In this document: piece by piece, positions 8,316 through 16,024 of the stretch | Numbering within the stretch: the stretch's first letter is position 1 | Layout: each line of letters begins with the position of its first letter | Made by a program: the position numbers and the translations under genes | Notes under the pieces: generated by a model | What the model saw: only the letters and a program-made list of their open reading frames with translations | What the model was told of the DNA's origin: nothing | Databases searched by the model: none | Origin: Mayfieldus sp963781495 | Lineage (GTDB): Bacteria > Actinomycetota > Thermoleophilia > Solirubrobacterales > 70-9 | Length of the DNA stretch: 64,000 nt | NCBI GenBank assembly: GCA_963781495.1 | Contig: CAWAFX010000004.1 | Location: 186,001-250,000, forward strand | Reading direction: 5' to 3'

Positions 8316-9947
8316 CTATTGGGCGGCCAGCAGCCACCAGTAGTGCGGCTGCCCGCCGTCCTGCACCTCGAGCTCGATCCCGGCCGGCGCGTGGGACTCG
8401 ATATCGGTGAGCGGGATCGGGGCGTCGCGGCCGCCGATCACCGTCACCAGCTCGGCATCCGAGCCCAGCCGGTCGATCGTCGCCGCCAGGGTCGTGCCGG
8501 CCCCGCCCCAGGCGATGACCTCGTCGGCGACGAAGCCGACAGCGTCGCCGCGGCGGAACCGCCCCTGTGCGTCGTCGCGGGCGGCCGGGGCGACGGCGCC
8601 GGTGCTGATCTCCGACAGTGCCGCGCCGAGGCGCTCGGCGTTCTCGTCGCTGCCCGCCGCGGTATCGAGCTCGACCAGGGCCAGCAGCCCGGCCTGCTGG
8701 GAGGTGCAGGAGACCACGCGGGCCGGCTTCTCGGACAGCTCCGCCGCGCGCTCGGCGGCCATGATCACGTTGGAGGAGTTGGGAAGAACCAGCACCTCCT
8801 CCGCCGCGACCTCGTGGATCCCGGCCAGCAGCTCGTAGGTGGAGGGGTTGAGCGTCTCGCCGCCGTCGACGACGTGGGCCCCCAGCTCGGCGAACAGCGT
8901 CCCCATCCCACTTCCCGCTGCAACCGCGACGACGCCGGTGCGTTCGACCAGCAGCCGCTCGCTGCGCTGGGCTATCTGCTCGCGCATGTCGGCAACGTCG
9001 AGCTGGCTCACCGCTCCGGCGCCCTCGAAAAGGGCCACCGCCGCCTCCGGTTCGTCGGTGTGGACATGGACCTTCAGGGTCGCCTCGTCACCCACCACAA
9101 GCACCGAGTCGCCGAGCTCCTCCAGCCGGGGAACGAAGCCGCGCCCGGCGAGATCGGAGCCGGTGACGATGAAGTTGGTGCAGTAGCGGTAGCGGCTGTC
9201 GGCGTGATGGGGGCGGGTGAGGCGCGGCGGCTCGTGGTGGGCTATCTCGGGAACGTCGGCGGAGTCGCCGCGCAGCCCGGCCACCACGCCGGCGAGGATC
9301 AGCACCAGCCCGTAGCCGCCGGCGTCGACGACGTCGGCGTCACGGTTTGCCTCCAGCTGATCTCGGGTCCGCTCGACCGCTCGTTGACCATCCTCGATCG
9401 CCTTCTCGAGGACCTCGGCGAGGACGGCGTCCTGCGCCGCCTCGGTGACCTCATGGTCCAGACGCTGCTTCTCGGCGTCGAGGTGGGCCAGCTGGCGGGC
9501 GATCGAGTGGGCCATCTCGCGAAAGACGGTCAGCATCGTCCCCTCGGCCGGCTCGCGGACCGAGTCGTAGGCGGCGTCGGCGGCGCGGGCGAAGGCAGAG
9601 GCGACCAGCACCGGGTCGACGAGCTCACCGGGACGGCTTGCGAGCTCCTCGGCGGCACCGCGGACGATCTGGCTCAGGATCACGCCCGAGTTTCCGCGCG
9701 CCCCCATCAGGGCCGCCCGGGCCAGGGCCTGGACGAGCTGGGTGCGCCCGACCTCGTCGACCATCTGGCCGTCGATCCGGTCGAGCTCGGCCATCACGGC
9801 GCGCATCGTCATCGCCATGTTGTCGCCGGTGTCTCCGTCGGCGACCGGAAATACGTTGAGGTCGTTGACCTCATCGCGGCGCGCCTCGAGGTTGGCGTAG
9901 GCGGCGCCGAAGACGCGGCGGAATCTCTCTATGGAGGGATCGGCCAT
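8316..9947 (-). CDS. fakA: DAK2-domain fatty acid kinase, FakA/YloV family
   Basis: 543 residues. The N-terminal DAK2 (nucleotide-binding) domain has NDLNVFPVADGDTGDNMAMTMRA, with the paired aspartates that hold Mg-ATP, and GARGNSGVILSQIVRGAAEEL. A middle region (VDAGGYGLVLILAGV, then YRYCTNFIVTG) and a C-terminal domain of the YloV type follow. FakA phosphorylates fatty acids presented by a FakB/DegV partner, feeding acyl-phosphate to PlsY; plsX is in the same window. No DegV gene is seen here. It follows rpmB by 15 nt; the small yloU gene usual between them is missing. Confidence 0.9.
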   Translation of the reverse strand: MADPSIERFRRVFGAAYANLEARRDEVNDLNVFPVADGDTGDNMAMTMRAVMAELDRIDGQMVDEVGRTQLVQALARAALMGARGNSGVILSQIVRGAAEELASRPGELVDPVLVASAFARAADAAYDSVREPAEGTMLTVFREMAHSIARQLAHLDAEKQRLDHEVTEAAQDAVLAEVLEKAIEDGQRAVERTRDQLEANRDADVVDAGGYGLVLILAGVVAGLRGDSADVPEIAHHEPPRLTRPHHADSRYRYCTNFIVTGSDLAGRGFVPRLEELGDSVLVVGDEATLKVHVHTDEPEAAVALFEGAGAVSQLDVADMREQIAQRSERLLVERTGVVAVAAGSGMGTLFAELGAHVVDGGETLNPSTYELLAGIHEVAAEEVLVLPNSSNVIMAAERAAELSEKPARVVSCTSQQAGLLALVELDTAAGSDENAERLGAALSEISTGAVAPAARDDAQGRFRRGDAVGFVADEVIAWGGAGTTLAATIDRLGSDAELVTVIGGRDAPIPLTDIESHAPAGIELEVQDGGQPHYWWLLAAQ

Positions 9948-9962
9948 TCGGCGGCCGGGCCC

Positions 9963-10154
9963 TCAGGCCGCCTTTGTGACCTTGTTCGACTTCAGGCAGC
10001 GGGTGCAGACGTAGACCCGCCGCGGGCGGCCGCCCTCCTGGATCCGCACCTTTTGCAGGTTCGGATTGAAGCGGCGCTTCGTGGCGACCATCGAGTGGCT
10101 TCGGGAGTTGCCGAAAGCCGGTCCCTTGCCGCAGCTGTGGCAGACCTTGGACAT
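9963..10154 (-). CDS. rpmB: 50S ribosomal protein L28
   Basis: 63 residues. It begins MSKVCHSCGKGPAFGNSRSH and ends with VYVCTRCLKSNKVTKA, the L28 signature with two CxxC pairs, so this is the zinc-binding (C+) form. The length is normal. It is the first gene of an rpmB-fakA unit and divergent from the RTX-type protein gene. Confidence 0.97.
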   Translation of the reverse strand: MSKVCHSCGKGPAFGNSRSHSMVATKRRFNPNLQKVRIQEGGRPRRVYVCTRCLKSNKVTKAA

Positions 10155-10165
10155 GGCGATTGGGG

Positions 10166-10171
10166 ATGGTA
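10166..10171 (-). promoter_or_regulatory. -10-like box TACCAT before rpmB
   Basis: TACCAT 11 nt before the rpmB ATG, inside the 12-mer GCTACCATCCCC (10162-10173) shared with rpmF. Confidence 0.4.
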
Positions 10172-10270
10172 GCCGTCCCTCAGCCGATTACCGGTCTCCC
10201 TTCGCACGCCGGGCGCGGAATGCGGCGGCGAGAAACAGCGGCAGCCCTCCCATTGCGCGATGATGGGTGC

Positions 10271-10864
10271 ATGCAGGGGTTTGACCCGGCCCGCCGCCTT
10301 CCCCGCGGTCTTCGCGCCGCGGCCCTCCTCGCCGGCCTCGGCTTCGCCGCCCTGGCGACGCCGGCCACGACCTTCGCCCACGTCTCATCGCAGGTAGGAA
10401 ACGGGGTCCTGCTCGCGCGCAGCGACGGTGCCGCCGACATCATCAAGGTCAGCTGCGGCGCCGACCTGCGGGTCAAGGTCAACGGCCTCGACCCGACCCT
10501 CGGCCCCGCCCCCTGTTCGGCGATCCGCAAGGTGAAGGTGCACGGCGCCGGCGGCCCGGACACGATCAACGTCACCCGCGTCGGCCCCCGCAACGGCTTC
10601 ACCAACCACGGCCTGCGGGCGCCGCGCGCGGTGCAGGTCTTCGGCGGCGCCAGCAGCGACCGCATCTCCGGCAGCCGGCTCAGCGACCTGCTCTCGGGCG
10701 GCGACGGTCACGACGTCTTGCGCGGCCGCGACGGCGACGACCTTCTGCGCGGCGGCGCCGGCTCGGACCGGCTGCTCGGCGGCCGCGGCGACGACCGGCT
10801 GCTCGGAGGCCCTGGCACCGACCGCCTGATCGGCGGCGCCGGCAAGGACGTCGAGCGCGACTAG
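10271..10864 (+). CDS. Secreted RTX-type (hemolysin-like Ca-binding repeat) protein
   Basis: 197 residues. The ATG at 10271 opens a Sec signal peptide (RRLPRGLRAAALLAGLGFAALATPATTFA, cleavage probably near AHA/VSS). A small beta domain with two cysteines (SCGADLRV, APCSAI) follows, then from about residue 130 glycine/aspartate repeats of the type GGxGxDxLxGG (LLSGGDGHDVLRGRDGDDLL, then LLGGRGDDRLLGGPGTDRL). RTX nonapeptides bind calcium as a beta-roll outside the cell. Such short secreted proteins are frequent in Solirubrobacterales. The exact role is unknown. Confidence 0.8.
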   Translation: MQGFDPARRLPRGLRAAALLAGLGFAALATPATTFAHVSSQVGNGVLLARSDGAADIIKVSCGADLRVKVNGLDPTLGPAPCSAIRKVKVHGAGGPDTINVTRVGPRNGFTNHGLRAPRAVQVFGGASSDRISGSRLSDLLSGGDGHDVLRGRDGDDLLRGGAGSDRLLGGRGDDRLLGGPGTDRLIGGAGKDVERD

Positions 10865-10874
10865 AAGGCGGGAA

Positions 10875-11441
10875 GTGGCCGAGGATCGGGCAGCACTGCT
10901 GGTGATGGACGTCCAGAACGGGATCCTGGGGCGATACGAGGACGGCGCGCCCGAGCTGCTGGAGAGGCTGCGGGAGGCGATCGCGGCGGCGCGCGCGGCC
11001 TCGGTTCCGGTCATCTACGTACGGGTGGCCTTCCGTCAGGGGACCCCCGAGATCAGCAGCCGCAACCGCAGGTTTTCGGCTCTGCGCGAAGGTGGAGGAT
11101 TCGGGCTCGACGACGACGCGACCCAGATCCACGAGGCCGTCGCCCCCCAGCCCGGCGACCCGGTCGTGCTCAAGAAGCGGGTCAGCGCCTTCGCCGGCAG
11201 CGACCTCGACGTCCTGCTGCGCGGCCTGCAGATCGAGACCCTGGTCCTGACCGGGGTGGCGACAAGCGGGGTCGTGCTCTCGACCCTGCGCCAGGCCGCC
11301 GACCTCGACTACGGCCTCGTCGTCCTCGCCGACGGCTGCCTCGACTCCGACGACGAGGTGCACCGGGTGCTGACCGGGAAGGTCTTCCCGCGCCAGGCCG
11401 AGGTGACGACGGTCGCCGACTGGGTCGCGGGGTTGAGCTGA
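10875..11441 (+). CDS. Isochorismatase-fold hydrolase lacking the catalytic cysteine
   Basis: 188 residues. The family's catalytic Asp is in ALLVMDVQNGI (about residue 12) and the catalytic Lys in VLKKRVSAFAGSDL (about residue 99). The usual nucleophile region, which reads GxxTxxCVxxT in cysteine hydrolases, is here TGVATSGVVLSTLRQAADLDY, with valine in place of cysteine, resembling the PhzD/isochorismatase type that works without a thiol. Nicotinamidase or amidase activity is therefore unlikely. GTG start 10 nt after the RTX gene. The substrate is unknown. Confidence 0.85.
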   Translation: MAEDRAALLVMDVQNGILGRYEDGAPELLERLREAIAAARAASVPVIYVRVAFRQGTPEISSRNRRFSALREGGGFGLDDDATQIHEAVAPQPGDPVVLKKRVSAFAGSDLDVLLRGLQIETLVLTGVATSGVVLSTLRQAADLDYGLVVLADGCLDSDDEVHRVLTGKVFPRQAEVTTVADWVAGLS

Positions 11442-11464
11442 ACGCCAGGCGCAGCGCCGGCCGC

Positions 11465-12316
11465 TCAGAGCAGGCGGACCAGATCGGCGACGGTGTCCGC
11501 GGCGGACTCCACCGATTCGATCGAACCGACTCCGGCCCCGGCGTACATCGCCATGTCTGAGGTCGGGCGGTCGACCCCTCGATAGGGCGGAACCGGACTT
11601 CTCCAGCCGCTCTTCGCCGCCTCTCTCAGGCCATCCCGCAAGACCCGGTGCGGGGCGTTCTCCCAACCTTCGCCGAACCATTCGGTGATCTCCGTGTCAT
11701 CGCCATCGGCTTGCAGCAGACGCTCGACGTAGTCAGGATGCGCAGCGGACTCCGGGCAGACAATGAAACGCGTCCCAACCCGCACCCCGTCTGCACCCGC
11801 GCCCATCAGCTCGGCAAAGCGATCCGCCGTCGCGACCCCGCCGGCGGCAAGAACCGGGATCTTCACCGCGGCAAGGACCGACTCCAGGACCTCTTCGAGC
11901 GGTTGAGTGGCTCGCACGTGGCCGCCCGCCTCGATTCCCTGCGCGACGACGTAATCGCAGCCGGACTGCTCGGCGCCAGCCGCCTCGCCCACCGACCCGA
12001 CCTGCCAGCCGGCGAGGGCGCCGCCGCGGTGGACCGCATCGACGAGCTCGGCGCGTGGATCCCCATAGAAGAACTCGACCAGCCGGCACTTCGCCGCCGC
12101 CTCCGCCACCTCCTCGGGCGAGGGCTCGAACGGCATCAGGAAGTTCACCCCGCAGGCCCCTTCGGCGGGCTCAGTTCCGCCGGGAACCATTCCGCAGCCG
12201 CCGGCCTCCACCACCGCGGCGGCGAGCTCCGTGGTTCCCACGACCCCCATGGCGGCAAGCTGCAGCGGCAGCTCACAGCCGACCAATCCTGTGAAACCAG
12301 TGCTTGCCTCGCTCAC
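11465..12316 (-). CDS. Nitronate monooxygenase-like FMN flavoprotein
   Basis: 283 residues, TIM-barrel of the 2-nitropropane dioxygenase/NMO family. Visible are PLQLAAMGVVGTTELAAAVVEAGG (N-terminal FMN-site strand), YVVAQGIEAGGHVRAT (catalytic-His type Q-G-x-E-A-G-G-H motif), IPVLAAGGVATADRFAELMGAGADGVRVGTRFI (phosphate-binding GG and G-x-R-x-G-T-R-F) near the C-terminus. It overlaps ribH by 4 nt, so it is the last gene of the riboflavin operon; an FMN enzyme there is functionally coherent. It is shorter than fungal NMO, as usual for class I bacterial forms. Confidence 0.88.
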   Translation of the reverse strand: MSEASTGFTGLVGCELPLQLAAMGVVGTTELAAAVVEAGGCGMVPGGTEPAEGACGVNFLMPFEPSPEEVAEAAAKCRLVEFFYGDPRAELVDAVHRGGALAGWQVGSVGEAAGAEQSGCDYVVAQGIEAGGHVRATQPLEEVLESVLAAVKIPVLAAGGVATADRFAELMGAGADGVRVGTRFIVCPESAAHPDYVERLLQADGDDTEITEWFGEGWENAPHRVLRDGLREAAKSGWRSPVPPYRGVDRPTSDMAMYAGAGVGSIESVESAADTVADLVRLL

Positions 12317-12804
12317 CGCAGGTCGGCAGCCACAAGCGCCATCCGCATCGCGGTCAGGGCGGCGTTGCGCCCCTGGTCGCGCTCGTCTCCCCCGGCCCTC
12401 GCCAGCGCCTGATCCATCGTCGCGCAGGTGAGGACGCCGAAGGCGCAGGGAACGCCGGTCTGCAGTCCGGCATCGGCGACCCCGCGCGCCGCCTCGGAGC
12501 AGACGTAGTCGTAATGGTCGGTCTCGCCGCGGATCACCGCCCCGAGGCAGGCGACCGCGGCGAAGCGGCCGCTCTCGGCGCAGAGCTTCGCCGCCAGCGG
12601 CAGCTCGAAGGCCCCCGGGACGTCGAAGCGGTGCACCGAGGCCTCGCTGACCCCGCCGACCGCAAAGCCCTCGCTGGCCCCATTGAGCAGCCGCTCGGCG
12701 AGGTCCTCGTAGAAGCGGCCGACGCAGACCGCGAACTCGAGCCGCGCGAGCAGCTCGCGTTCCTCGTCGCTGAAGCTCTCCAGGAAAGGCTCCGGCTCAG
12801 CCAT
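12313..12804 (-). CDS. ribH: 6,7-dimethyl-8-ribityllumazine synthase
   Basis: 163 residues. It condenses ribityl-diaminouracil with 3,4-dihydroxy-2-butanone-4-phosphate. Motifs: VSEASVHRFDVPGAFELPLAAK, AAVACLGAVIRGETDHYDYVCSEAARG (GET-DH with the catalytic His) and PCAFGVLTCATMDQALARAG. These match lumazine synthase closely. The first ~25 residues are an unusual acidic extension replacing the short N-terminal strand. It overlaps ribBA by 8 nt. Confidence 0.95.
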   Translation of the reverse strand: MAEPEPFLESFSDEERELLARLEFAVCVGRFYEDLAERLLNGASEGFAVGGVSEASVHRFDVPGAFELPLAAKLCAESGRFAAVACLGAVIRGETDHYDYVCSEAARGVADAGLQTGVPCAFGVLTCATMDQALARAGGDERDQGRNAALTAMRMALVAADLR

Positions 12805-14143
12805 CGCCGTCCCCGTCGGCGGGGAGTTCGGCCTCCTGCGCGTCGTCGTGGACCTGCTCATCGTGGACCATCTCCTCGTCGAGCGCCAGTCCCTGGTGAT
12901 GCAGCGTGTGGCCGAGGCGCTCGCGCTTGGCGCGCAGGTACTCCTCGTTGTGCGGATTGGGAACCGCCTCGATCGGGACCTGCTCGCTGACCGAGAGCCC
13001 GTAGCCCTCGAGCCCGACGATCTTCTTCGGGTTGTTGGTCAGGATGCGAATGCTGGAGAGGCCGAGGTCGCCGAGGATCTGAGCGCCGATGCCGTAGTCG
13101 CGCAGGTCGGCCGGCAGCCCGAGGCGGATGTTGGCGTCGACGGTGTCGAGGCCATCCTCCTGCAGCTTGTAGGCGCGCAGCTTGTTCAGCAGCCCGATCC
13201 CGCGGCCCTCCTGCGAAAGGTAGAGCAGGACGCCCTTCCCCTCGCGCTCGATCTGGGCCAGCGCCGCCGAAAGCTGCTCGCCGCAGTCGCAGCGCAGGCT
13301 GTGAAAGACGTCTCCGGTCAGGCACTCGCTGTGGACCCGCACCAGCACGTCCTCCTCGCCGGAGACGTCGCCCTTGACCATCGCCACGTGGTGCTTCTCG
13401 TCGATCAGCGAGCGGTAGCCGACCGCTGTGAACTCGCCGTAGGCGGTCGGCAAATTGGTCGAGACGACCCGCTCGACCAGCTTCTCGGTCCGGCGCCGGT
13501 AGGAGATCAGGTCGGCGACGGTGATCATCTTCAGTCCATGGCGCTCGCAGTAGGGGGCGAGATCGGGGACCCGCGACATCGTCCCGTCCTCGTTCATCAC
13601 CTCGCAGATCACACCGGCGGGGATCAGCCCCGCCAGCCGCGCCAGGTCGACGCTTGCCTCGGTGTGGCCGGTGCGCTCCAGAACCCCGCCCTCCTTGGCC
13701 CGCAGCGGGAAGACGTGGCCGGGCGAGACGATGTCGCCGGGGCCGGAGTGGGGATCGATCGCGACCTGGATCGTGTGGGCGCGGTCGTGGGCGGAGATCC
13801 CGGTGCTGACCCCCTCTGCGGCCTCGATCGCGACCGTGAACGCGGTTTGAAGCGGTGCCTCGTTCTTGGCCGCCATCAAACGCAGCCCGAGCTGCTCGCA
13901 GCGCTCAGCGGTCAGCGCCAGACAGATCAGGCCCCGCGCCTCCTTGGCCATGAAGTTGACGGCCTCCGGGGTCGCGAACTGGGCCGCCATCACGAGGTCG
14001 CCCTCGTTCTCGCGATCCTCGCCGTCGCAGACGACGACCATGCGGCCGCGGCGGATCTCCTCGATCGCTTCCTCTACCGGCGCGAACCGCGGCTCCGTCG
14101 CCGCCGCGCCGCTGCTTGTCTCTGCTTTTTCCATCTCAGCCAT
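12797..14143 (-). CDS. ribBA: Bifunctional DHBP synthase / GTP cyclohydrolase II
   Basis: 448 residues. The N-terminal RibB domain (about 20-225) has VVVCDGEDRENEGDLVMAAQ (acidic Mg site) and GHTEASVDLARLAGL. The C-terminal RibA domain (about 230-425) has VRVHSECLTGDVFHSLRCDCGEQL with the three zinc cysteines and YLSQEGRGIGLLNKLRAY. It therefore supplies both precursors of riboflavin from ribulose-5-phosphate and GTP. An acidic His/Asp tail follows. Overlaps of 8 nt with ribE and with ribH indicate coupled translation. Confidence 0.97.
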   Translation of the reverse strand: MAEMEKAETSSGAAATEPRFAPVEEAIEEIRRGRMVVVCDGEDRENEGDLVMAAQFATPEAVNFMAKEARGLICLALTAERCEQLGLRLMAAKNEAPLQTAFTVAIEAAEGVSTGISAHDRAHTIQVAIDPHSGPGDIVSPGHVFPLRAKEGGVLERTGHTEASVDLARLAGLIPAGVICEVMNEDGTMSRVPDLAPYCERHGLKMITVADLISYRRRTEKLVERVVSTNLPTAYGEFTAVGYRSLIDEKHHVAMVKGDVSGEEDVLVRVHSECLTGDVFHSLRCDCGEQLSAALAQIEREGKGVLLYLSQEGRGIGLLNKLRAYKLQEDGLDTVDANIRLGLPADLRDYGIGAQILGDLGLSSIRILTNNPKKIVGLEGYGLSVSEQVPIEAVPNPHNEEYLRAKRERLGHTLHHQGLALDEEMVHDEQVHDDAQEAELPADGDGDG

Positions 14144-14753
14144 CGCCGCCGGCCCTTTCTGTCTCCGTCAATGGTGCCATCAAGCGCTGTACGTACTTGC
14201 CGACCAGGTCGCACTCGACGTTGAGCCTACGGCCGGGCGCCACGTCGCCGAGGTTGGTCCGCGCCAGGGTCTCGGGGATCAGCGAGACCTCCAGCCAGTC
14301 GTCGCCGAGCGCCGAGACCGTCAGGCTCACACCATCGAGCGCGATCGATCCACGTTCCACGACCAGCCTCGCCAGCTCGCGATCGAGGCTTAGCCGCAGC
14401 CGGCGCGCGAAGCCGTCCTCCTCGGATTCGGTGACCTCGGCGGTACCGTCGACGTGCCCCTGGACGATGTGGCCGCCGAGCCGCTTGCCGGCCCGCACCG
14501 CGAGCTCGAGGTTGACGCGGTCGCCCGGCTGCAGGGGGCCCAGAGAGGTGAGGCTGAGGGTCTGGTTCATCGCCTCGGCGCCGAAGCCCGCGCGGTCCAC
14601 CTCGGTGGCGGTGAGGCAGGCGCCGTTGACGGCCACCGAGTCGCCCCGCGCAAGTTCGGCCCCGAGCCGGGTGGTGATCCGCAGCCTCGCCCCCTGATCG
14701 TCGCTCTCGACCGCGGTCACGGTGCCGACGTCCTCGATCAGCCCGGTGAACAT
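14136..14753 (-). CDS. ribE: Riboflavin synthase, alpha chain
   Basis: 205 residues, trimeric type. It begins MFTGLIEDVGTV, the invariant N-terminus, and shows the internal duplication of two beta-barrel halves: VAVNGACLTATEV with NQTLSLTSLGPLQPGDRVNLE in the first and IALDGVSLTVSAL with ETLARTNLGDVAPGRRLNVE in the second. GHIVQGHVDGTAEV separates them. It dismutates two lumazines to riboflavin. It lies 1 nt downstream of ribD. Confidence 0.97.
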   Translation of the reverse strand: MFTGLIEDVGTVTAVESDDQGARLRITTRLGAELARGDSVAVNGACLTATEVDRAGFGAEAMNQTLSLTSLGPLQPGDRVNLELAVRAGKRLGGHIVQGHVDGTAEVTESEEDGFARRLRLSLDRELARLVVERGSIALDGVSLTVSALGDDWLEVSLIPETLARTNLGDVAPGRRLNVECDLVGKYVQRLMAPLTETERAGGDG

Positions 14754-14754
14754 C

Positions 14755-15885
14755 TCACCATTCCCGCAGCCGGGCCGAGATCAAGACGTCGTCGCCGCTG
14801 GGCTCGGACTCCAGGGCCAGGGCCCGCAGGGCCTCGTCGACAGCGGCCGCAGCGGCGCCTTCGATCGGCGGCCTGCCCCCGCCGAGCAGCAGCGGGGCGA
14901 CGAAGAGCCGCAGCTCGTCGAGCTCTCCGGCGGCGGCGAAGGATCCTGCGAGCACCGGTCCTCCCTCCAGCAGCAGCGAGCTCACCCCGCGCCGTCCGAG
15001 CTCGGCCAGCGCGGCGCCGACCCGGTCAGCGGGAGCGGGGCCTGCGGCGACGATCAGCTCGGCGCCGGCAGCCTCGAGCCCGCGGGCCCGCTCAGCGTCG
15101 GCGCCGGGTCCGATCACGACGACCAGCCCCGCCTCGGACAGGCTCCGCACCAGCTTCGAGTCCAGCGGCAGCCGGGCCTGCGAATCGAACACCACGCGGA
15201 CGGGCTGGCGGTCGACCTCGACCTCACGCGCGGTCAGCAGCGGGTCGTCGGCCAGCGCGGTGCCGATCCCGACCGCGACCGCGTCGGCGTCGGCGCGCCA
15301 GCGATGGACCCGTTCACGGCTCTGCTCGCCCGAGATCCACTTCGAGTCTCCGCCGGGGGTGGCGACGAAGCCGTCGAGGGAGGCCGCCATCTTCAGCCGC
15401 ACCAGCGGCCGGCCGGTGCGGGCGTGCTTGCGGAAAGGCTGGTTGAGCAGCCGCGCCGCCGCCGCCTGCTCGCCCGCCGCGCCCTCGACCTCGAGGCCGC
15501 CGTCGCGCAGGATGCCGGGGCCGCGCCCGCTCGCCTTGTCGGAGGGATCGTCGGAGGCGAAGAGGACCCTCGCCAACCCGGCTTCGAGGATCGCCTCGGC
15601 GCAGGGGGGCTGGCGCCCGCTATGGGCGCAGGGCTCGAGGCTGACGTAGATCGTCGCCCCGGCCGGATCCTCGCCGCGGCGGCGGCAGTCCTCCAGCGCC
15701 GCGCGCTCGGCGTGCAGATCGCCCAGCCGGGAGTGAAACCCCTCGCCGATCGTCTCGCCATCGCGGACGATCACCGCGCCGACCAGGGGATTCGGGCTGA
15801 CCGCTCCGCGCGAGGCCTCGGCGGCCAGCTCGATCGCCCTGGCGAGATGGATCCGATCCTGCTCGGTGGTTGCCCGTGCGTTCAC
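14755..15885 (-). CDS. ribD: Bifunctional riboflavin deaminase/reductase
   Basis: 376 residues. The N-terminal cytidine-deaminase-like domain (about 1-145) has SPNPLVGAVIV, LHAERAALE (HAE zinc motif) and LEPCAHSGRQPPCAEAI (PCxxxxxxPPC). The C-terminal reductase domain (about 160-376) has VRLKMAASLDGFVAT, SGEQSRERVHRWRADADAVAVGIGTALADDP and LLLEGGPVLAGSFAAAGELDEL. It performs the deamination and side-chain reduction of pyrimidine intermediates. GTG start with AAGGAG about 11 nt upstream. First gene of ribD-ribE-ribBA-ribH. Confidence 0.97.
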   Translation of the reverse strand: MNARATTEQDRIHLARAIELAAEASRGAVSPNPLVGAVIVRDGETIGEGFHSRLGDLHAERAALEDCRRRGEDPAGATIYVSLEPCAHSGRQPPCAEAILEAGLARVLFASDDPSDKASGRGPGILRDGGLEVEGAAGEQAAAARLLNQPFRKHARTGRPLVRLKMAASLDGFVATPGGDSKWISGEQSRERVHRWRADADAVAVGIGTALADDPLLTAREVEVDRQPVRVVFDSQARLPLDSKLVRSLSEAGLVVVIGPGADAERARGLEAAGAELIVAAGPAPADRVGAALAELGRRGVSSLLLEGGPVLAGSFAAAGELDELRLFVAPLLLGGGRPPIEGAAAAAVDEALRALALESEPSGDDVLISARLREW

Positions 15886-15918
15886 GCTATGACCGACTCC
15901 TTACTCGCGGCGGCCGAT

Positions 15919-15932
15919 TGACTGGTCAGTCA
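15919..15932. promoter_or_regulatory. Operator-like palindrome upstream of ribD
   Basis: TGACTG-GT-CAGTCA, perfect 6-bp arms around a 2-bp centre. It begins 5 nt after the ribD -10-like box, so it would cover the ribD transcription start. TetR-family repressors often bind this kind of site; the regulator is not identified. Confidence 0.5.
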
Positions 15933-15937
15933 GCCAA

Positions 15938-15943
15938 ATTCTA
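15938..15943 (-). promoter_or_regulatory. ribD: -10-like box TAGAAT for ribD
   Basis: TAGAAT on the minus strand about 52 nt before the ribD start; no clear -35. Position relative to the palindrome supports a repressible promoter. No FMN-riboswitch sequence is seen in this gap. Confidence 0.4.
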
Positions 15944-16012
15944 CCTGCGCCCGGCCGGCAGCCCGCCGCGTTGCACGCGCAGCATCCCATCGCCTGGCGC
16001 TTCGGCGCGGGG

Positions 16013-16018
16013 TACCCT
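16013..16018 (+). promoter_or_regulatory. -10-like box TACCCT before the GT2 gene
   Basis: TACCCT ends exactly 6 nt before the GTG start; no Shine-Dalgarno. Fits a leaderless promoter. Confidence 0.45.
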
Positions 16019-16024
16019 CAGCGC

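Noticed and set aside
10857..10874. TAGAAG as a leaderless -10 box for the isochorismatase-fold gene
   Set aside because: Lacks the final T of TAnnnT and overlaps the upstream stop; read-through from the RTX gene is simpler.
15886..16024. FMN riboswitch upstream of ribD
   Set aside because: Expected RFN segments (such as GGGCAGGGTGAAATTCCC and the conserved hub) are not present on the minus strand.
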